The notes under the pieces: model-generated
Seen by the model: only the letters and a program-made list of their open reading frames with translations
Told to the model about the DNA's origin: nothing
The model's database searches: none
Assembly: GCA_964619935.1 (NCBI GenBank)
Contig: CAZUGO010000070.1
Span: 1 to 64,000 of the forward strand
Reading direction: 5' to 3'
Source of the DNA: CAZUGO01 sp964619935
GTDB lineage: Bacteria > Planctomycetota > Phycisphaerae > UBA1845 > CAIVHJ01
Length of the DNA: 64,000 bases
Part shown: positions 61,641-64,000 of the stretch, piece by piece
Numbering within the stretch: position 1 is the first letter of the stretch
How the letters are laid out: every line of letters starts with the position of its first letter
Program-made: the position numbers and the translations under genes

Positions 61641-63527
61641 ATGTGCGGTATCGCCGGATATGTGGGAATCGAGCCGGTCGATCCGCGGCGTGTGCGCCGG
61701 GCCCTGACGCTGATGGGCCGTCGTGGTCCCGACCATGCGGCGAGCGTGACCGTCGACGCGGGCGGCCGCCAGATCTGTCTGCTGCACTCCCGGCTGGGCA
61801 TCATCGATCTTGATCCACGATCCAACCAGCCGTTCACCCGGGACGGCTGCACCGTGGTCTTCAACGGCGAGATCTATAACTATCGCGAATTACGTGCCGA
61901 GCTGGCGGCCGCCGGCGTGGTCTTCGAGACCGCCTCGGATACTGAGGTGCTGCTGCGGTGCTACGAGGTCGACGGCCCGGAGTGCGTGCAGCGCTTCGAG
62001 GGCATGTGGAGCTTTGCGATCTGGGATGCCCGGCGCCAACAGGTGTTCCTGTCCCGCGACCGGTTCGGCAAGAAGCCGCTGTACTATCGGCTGTTGCCAG
62101 GCGGCATCATCTTCGGCTCCGAGGTCAAGCTGATTCGGGCCCTGAGTGCGGCGCCGCCGGCGTTCAACGATCGGCACCTGTTGCGCTACCTGGCCCGCGG
62201 GTATAAGGCACTGTACCACGCCGGAGAGACCTTTTTTGAGGGGGTCACGGAATTGCCGTCCGCCGCGTCCATGGTCATTGACCGCGGCGGCACGTTCGAG
62301 GTCCGCCGCCACTGGGCGCCGGACTGGGCCCCGCGGCCAATGACGTTCGAGGACAGCGTGTCCGGTTTGCGGGAGCGGCTGATTGGCAGCGTTCGGCAGC
62401 GGCTCCACGCCGATGTCCCGCTGGCGTTTTGCCTCAGCGGCGGAGTCGACTCCGCGGCGCTGGCCTCCATTGCTGCGCGGCAGTGCCACCGGGAAGTCCA
62501 TGCCTTCTCGGTCGTCGATACCGATCCGCGGTACGACGAGCGCCGCAACATCGCGGCCACCGTCGACGACCTGGGTTGTCGGCATACCGCGGTGCACCTG
62601 ACGCCGGCCTCGACGCTCGACGATCTGCGGCAATGGGTGGCGTACCACGACGCCCCACTGCATACGATCTCCTACTATGTCCATGCCGGGTTGTGCCGGG
62701 CGATGGCCGAGCAGGGGTATCGCGTGGCGGTCTCCGGGATCGGCGCCGACGAGTTGGTCACCGGTTACTACGACCACTTCCTGCTGCACTTGCAGGCCAT
62801 GAACGGCCGCCCGCAGTTCGGCGACCTGCTGGATGCCTGGTCCCGCCATGTCCGGCCTCGGGTCCGCAACGCCGTGCTCCGCAATCCACGGTTGTACCTG
62901 GAGCGTCCTGGTTTTCGGGATCACGTCTGGGCCGTCCCCGAAGCCGCGCGCCTGTGCCTGAAGCCCGAGGCCCTCGATGCGGTTCCCGGCCCGCCGGTTG
63001 AGCAGCAGTTCTGCGATTCGCTGCTGAGGAACCGCATGCTCAATGAGTTGTTCTTGGAGTCGGTCCCAGTGCTGCTGCACGACGAGGATCGCAATTCAAT
63101 GTTCTATTCCATCGAGAACCGCAGCCCCTACCTGGACCGCCGGGTCGCCGAGTTTGCCGGCACGATTCCGCTGGAGCACCTCATCCGTGATGGATACGCC
63201 AAAGTGGTGCTGCGGGAGGCAATGGGTGGGATTCTGAACGACCGGGTCCGGCTGGACCGCCGCAAGGTCGGCTTCAATGCCGCGTTGTCGTCGGTCTTTG
63301 ACGTCCGGGGGCCGGAAGTTCGCGATGCCCTGCTGGCCGACGGTCCGTTGAACCATCTGGTGCATCGGCCGGCGTTGGAGGCCCTGGTGGCCCGCGGGTC
63401 TTGGACCAACGCTGAAAGCAAGTTCTTGTTTGCAGTGCTTAACGCCCGGGTGTTCCTGGAGCAGCCGGCGGACCATGGCGCGGCCACCGCGCGCCGGGAA
63501 GGATCGTCGATTTCGTGGAGCTGCTGA
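61641..63527 (+). CDS. asnB: Asparagine synthase (glutamine-hydrolysing), AsnB-like
   Basis: 628 aa. The start at 61641 puts Cys at position 2 (MCGIAGYVG), the class II glutaminase nucleophile. The GATase domain has RRGPD, VFNGEIYNY and SDTEVLL; the synthetase domain has the PP-loop CLSGGVDSAALAS and SGIGADELVTGYY. Such genes are very common in capsule and lipopolysaccharide loci, where they are thought to amidate a carboxylate of the sugar (for example of uronic or nonulosonic acids) rather than make free asparagine. It has no strong ribosome site (GGAG about 9 bases upstream). It overlaps the next gene by 13 bp. Confidence 0.9.
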   Translation: MCGIAGYVGIEPVDPRRVRRALTLMGRRGPDHAASVTVDAGGRQICLLHSRLGIIDLDPRSNQPFTRDGCTVVFNGEIYNYRELRAELAAAGVVFETASDTEVLLRCYEVDGPECVQRFEGMWSFAIWDARRQQVFLSRDRFGKKPLYYRLLPGGIIFGSEVKLIRALSAAPPAFNDRHLLRYLARGYKALYHAGETFFEGVTELPSAASMVIDRGGTFEVRRHWAPDWAPRPMTFEDSVSGLRERLIGSVRQRLHADVPLAFCLSGGVDSAALASIAARQCHREVHAFSVVDTDPRYDERRNIAATVDDLGCRHTAVHLTPASTLDDLRQWVAYHDAPLHTISYYVHAGLCRAMAEQGYRVAVSGIGADELVTGYYDHFLLHLQAMNGRPQFGDLLDAWSRHVRPRVRNAVLRNPRLYLERPGFRDHVWAVPEAARLCLKPEALDAVPGPPVEQQFCDSLLRNRMLNELFLESVPVLLHDEDRNSMFYSIENRSPYLDRRVAEFAGTIPLEHLIRDGYAKVVLREAMGGILNDRVRLDRRKVGFNAALSSVFDVRGPEVRDALLADGPLNHLVHRPALEALVARGSWTNAESKFLFAVLNARVFLEQPADHGAATARREGSSISWSC

Positions 63528-64000
63528 ATCGGTTGCGGACGTGGTACTGGTGCCTGCGGCTGCGGATGAGCGGAGCCCGGGTCGGCCGGGGCTTGCGGAT
63601 CCGGGGTCCGTTGGAAGTGTTGCTCCGCGACGGCGCTTCCTGGCGGAACATCGAGATCGGGCACGACGTGGTCCTGGGCGGTCGAACGTACCTGCGGCTG
63701 CGTCGCAACGGGCGGCTGCGGATCGGCGACCACGTGCGCACCGGCACCGAGGTCTGGCTGGTGGGGGCCAACGATGCGGAGCTGGTGGTGGGTGAGCGCG
63801 CGGTCATCGGCAGCTACAATATTCTCAACGGCGGCCACGGCCTGAGCATCGGGCGGCAGGCCTTGCTGGCGGCATTCGTATACATCAACAGCTCGGATCA
63901 CGGGTTCAGCCGCAGTCGGCCGGTGCTCGAGCAAGACTTCGTCGGCGCACCCATCGAGATCGGCAGCGACGTCTGGCTGGGGGGTCACGTGTATGTTGGA
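63515..64000 (+). CDS. Hexapeptide acyltransferase, partial
   Basis: Runs past the window edge without a stop, 162 residues visible from a GTG at 63515; TTG at 63533 is an alternative. The first 50 residues contain basic helices (LLNRLRTWYWCLRLRMSGARVGRG). From about residue 30 there are left-handed beta-helix hexapeptides: VGRGLRIRG, RDGASWRNIEIGHDVVLG, RIGDHVRTGTEVWLV, VIGSYNILNGGHGLSIG and IEIGSDVWLGGHVYVG. The last block matches the WxG start of maltose or serine O-acetyltransferase-like proteins. It should O-acetylate a sugar of the operon's product. The 13-bp overlap with asnB supports the same transcript. Confidence 0.85.
   Translation, partial: MELLNRLRTWYWCLRLRMSGARVGRGLRIRGPLEVLLRDGASWRNIEIGHDVVLGGRTYLRLRRNGRLRIGDHVRTGTEVWLVGANDAELVVGERAVIGSYNILNGGHGLSIGRQALLAAFVYINSSDHGFSRSRPVLEQDFVGAPIEIGSDVWLGGHVYVG

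Overview
The window is one contiguous stretch of high-GC bacterial chromosome, most likely from a planctomycete (Planctomycetota, probably Phycisphaerae). This rests on six dockerin-like modules of the DLNGDG..DAADLA.LLG.WG type, Cys-rich GACC and DCNGNGxPDxC repeats, thrombospondin-type-3 calcium repeats, SBBP (Fxxxx-LGG) beta-propeller-like repeats, an ECF sigma factor co-transcribed with a Ser/Thr kinase-TPR protein, and lipid A genes (lpxD, lpxI) that imply an outer membrane. No rRNA, tRNA, CRISPR array, phage or intact insertion sequence was seen.

Layout. 0.2-4.5 kb: a giant secreted multi-repeat protein (minus), followed by a REP-like inverted repeat and the C-terminal remnant of a REP-associated (Y1/IS200-like) transposase. 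5.3-8.5 kb: two overlapping polytopic membrane proteins. 8.6 kb: an AT-rich array of six 22-bp repeats with dyad symmetry. 9.2-17.1 kb: a run of plus-strand genes: a secreted dockerin-like protein, a lipoprotein, a dockerin-metallo-beta-lactamase fusion, a family-5 uracil-DNA glycosylase, a lipoprotein with an acidic repeat tail, a zinc-ribbon-like protein, then lpxD-lpxI. 17.1-20.1 kb: a 57-aa protein on the minus strand, a one-span protein, a pseudopilin and a beta-helix/dockerin protein. 21.0-25.0 kb: a minus-strand operon of four type II secretion/type IV pilus minor-pilin-like genes. 25.2-35.0 kb: birA (short), a PGRS-like lipoprotein, adenine deaminase (minus), hydantoinase-family A and B subunits, an Nramp metal transporter. 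35.5-38.6 kb: ECF sigma and kinase-TPR pair (minus). 39.0-50.0 kb: a beta-helix lipoprotein, a DUF2330 protein, sulfotransferase, PhyH-like dioxygenase, TPR protein, TSP3/dockerin lipoprotein, RRM RNA-binding protein and a small basic protein. 50.2-53.9 kb: an orphan dockerin fragment and an astacin-type metalloprotease with seven repeats (minus).

54.2-64.0 kb is a tightly packed plus-strand glycan operon, with 4-bp or similar overlaps at many junctions: SpsF-like cytidylyltransferase, Gfo/Idh/MocA oxidoreductase, DegT-type aminotransferase, NAD-dependent epimerase/dehydratase, GNAT acetyltransferase, NeuB-like synthase, formyltransferase-like protein, polysaccharide deacetylase, asparagine synthase and a hexapeptide acyltransferase cut by the window end. 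The gene set resembles spore-coat sps and legionaminic/pseudaminic acid loci, so it probably makes and activates a nonulosonic acid-like sugar, possibly N-formylated, for a surface glycan. Much of the rest of the window encodes exported proteins, so cell-surface biogenesis is the dominant theme. Start sites were chosen by Shine-Dalgarno match, overlap with the preceding gene, and where the signal peptide or conserved domain begins.
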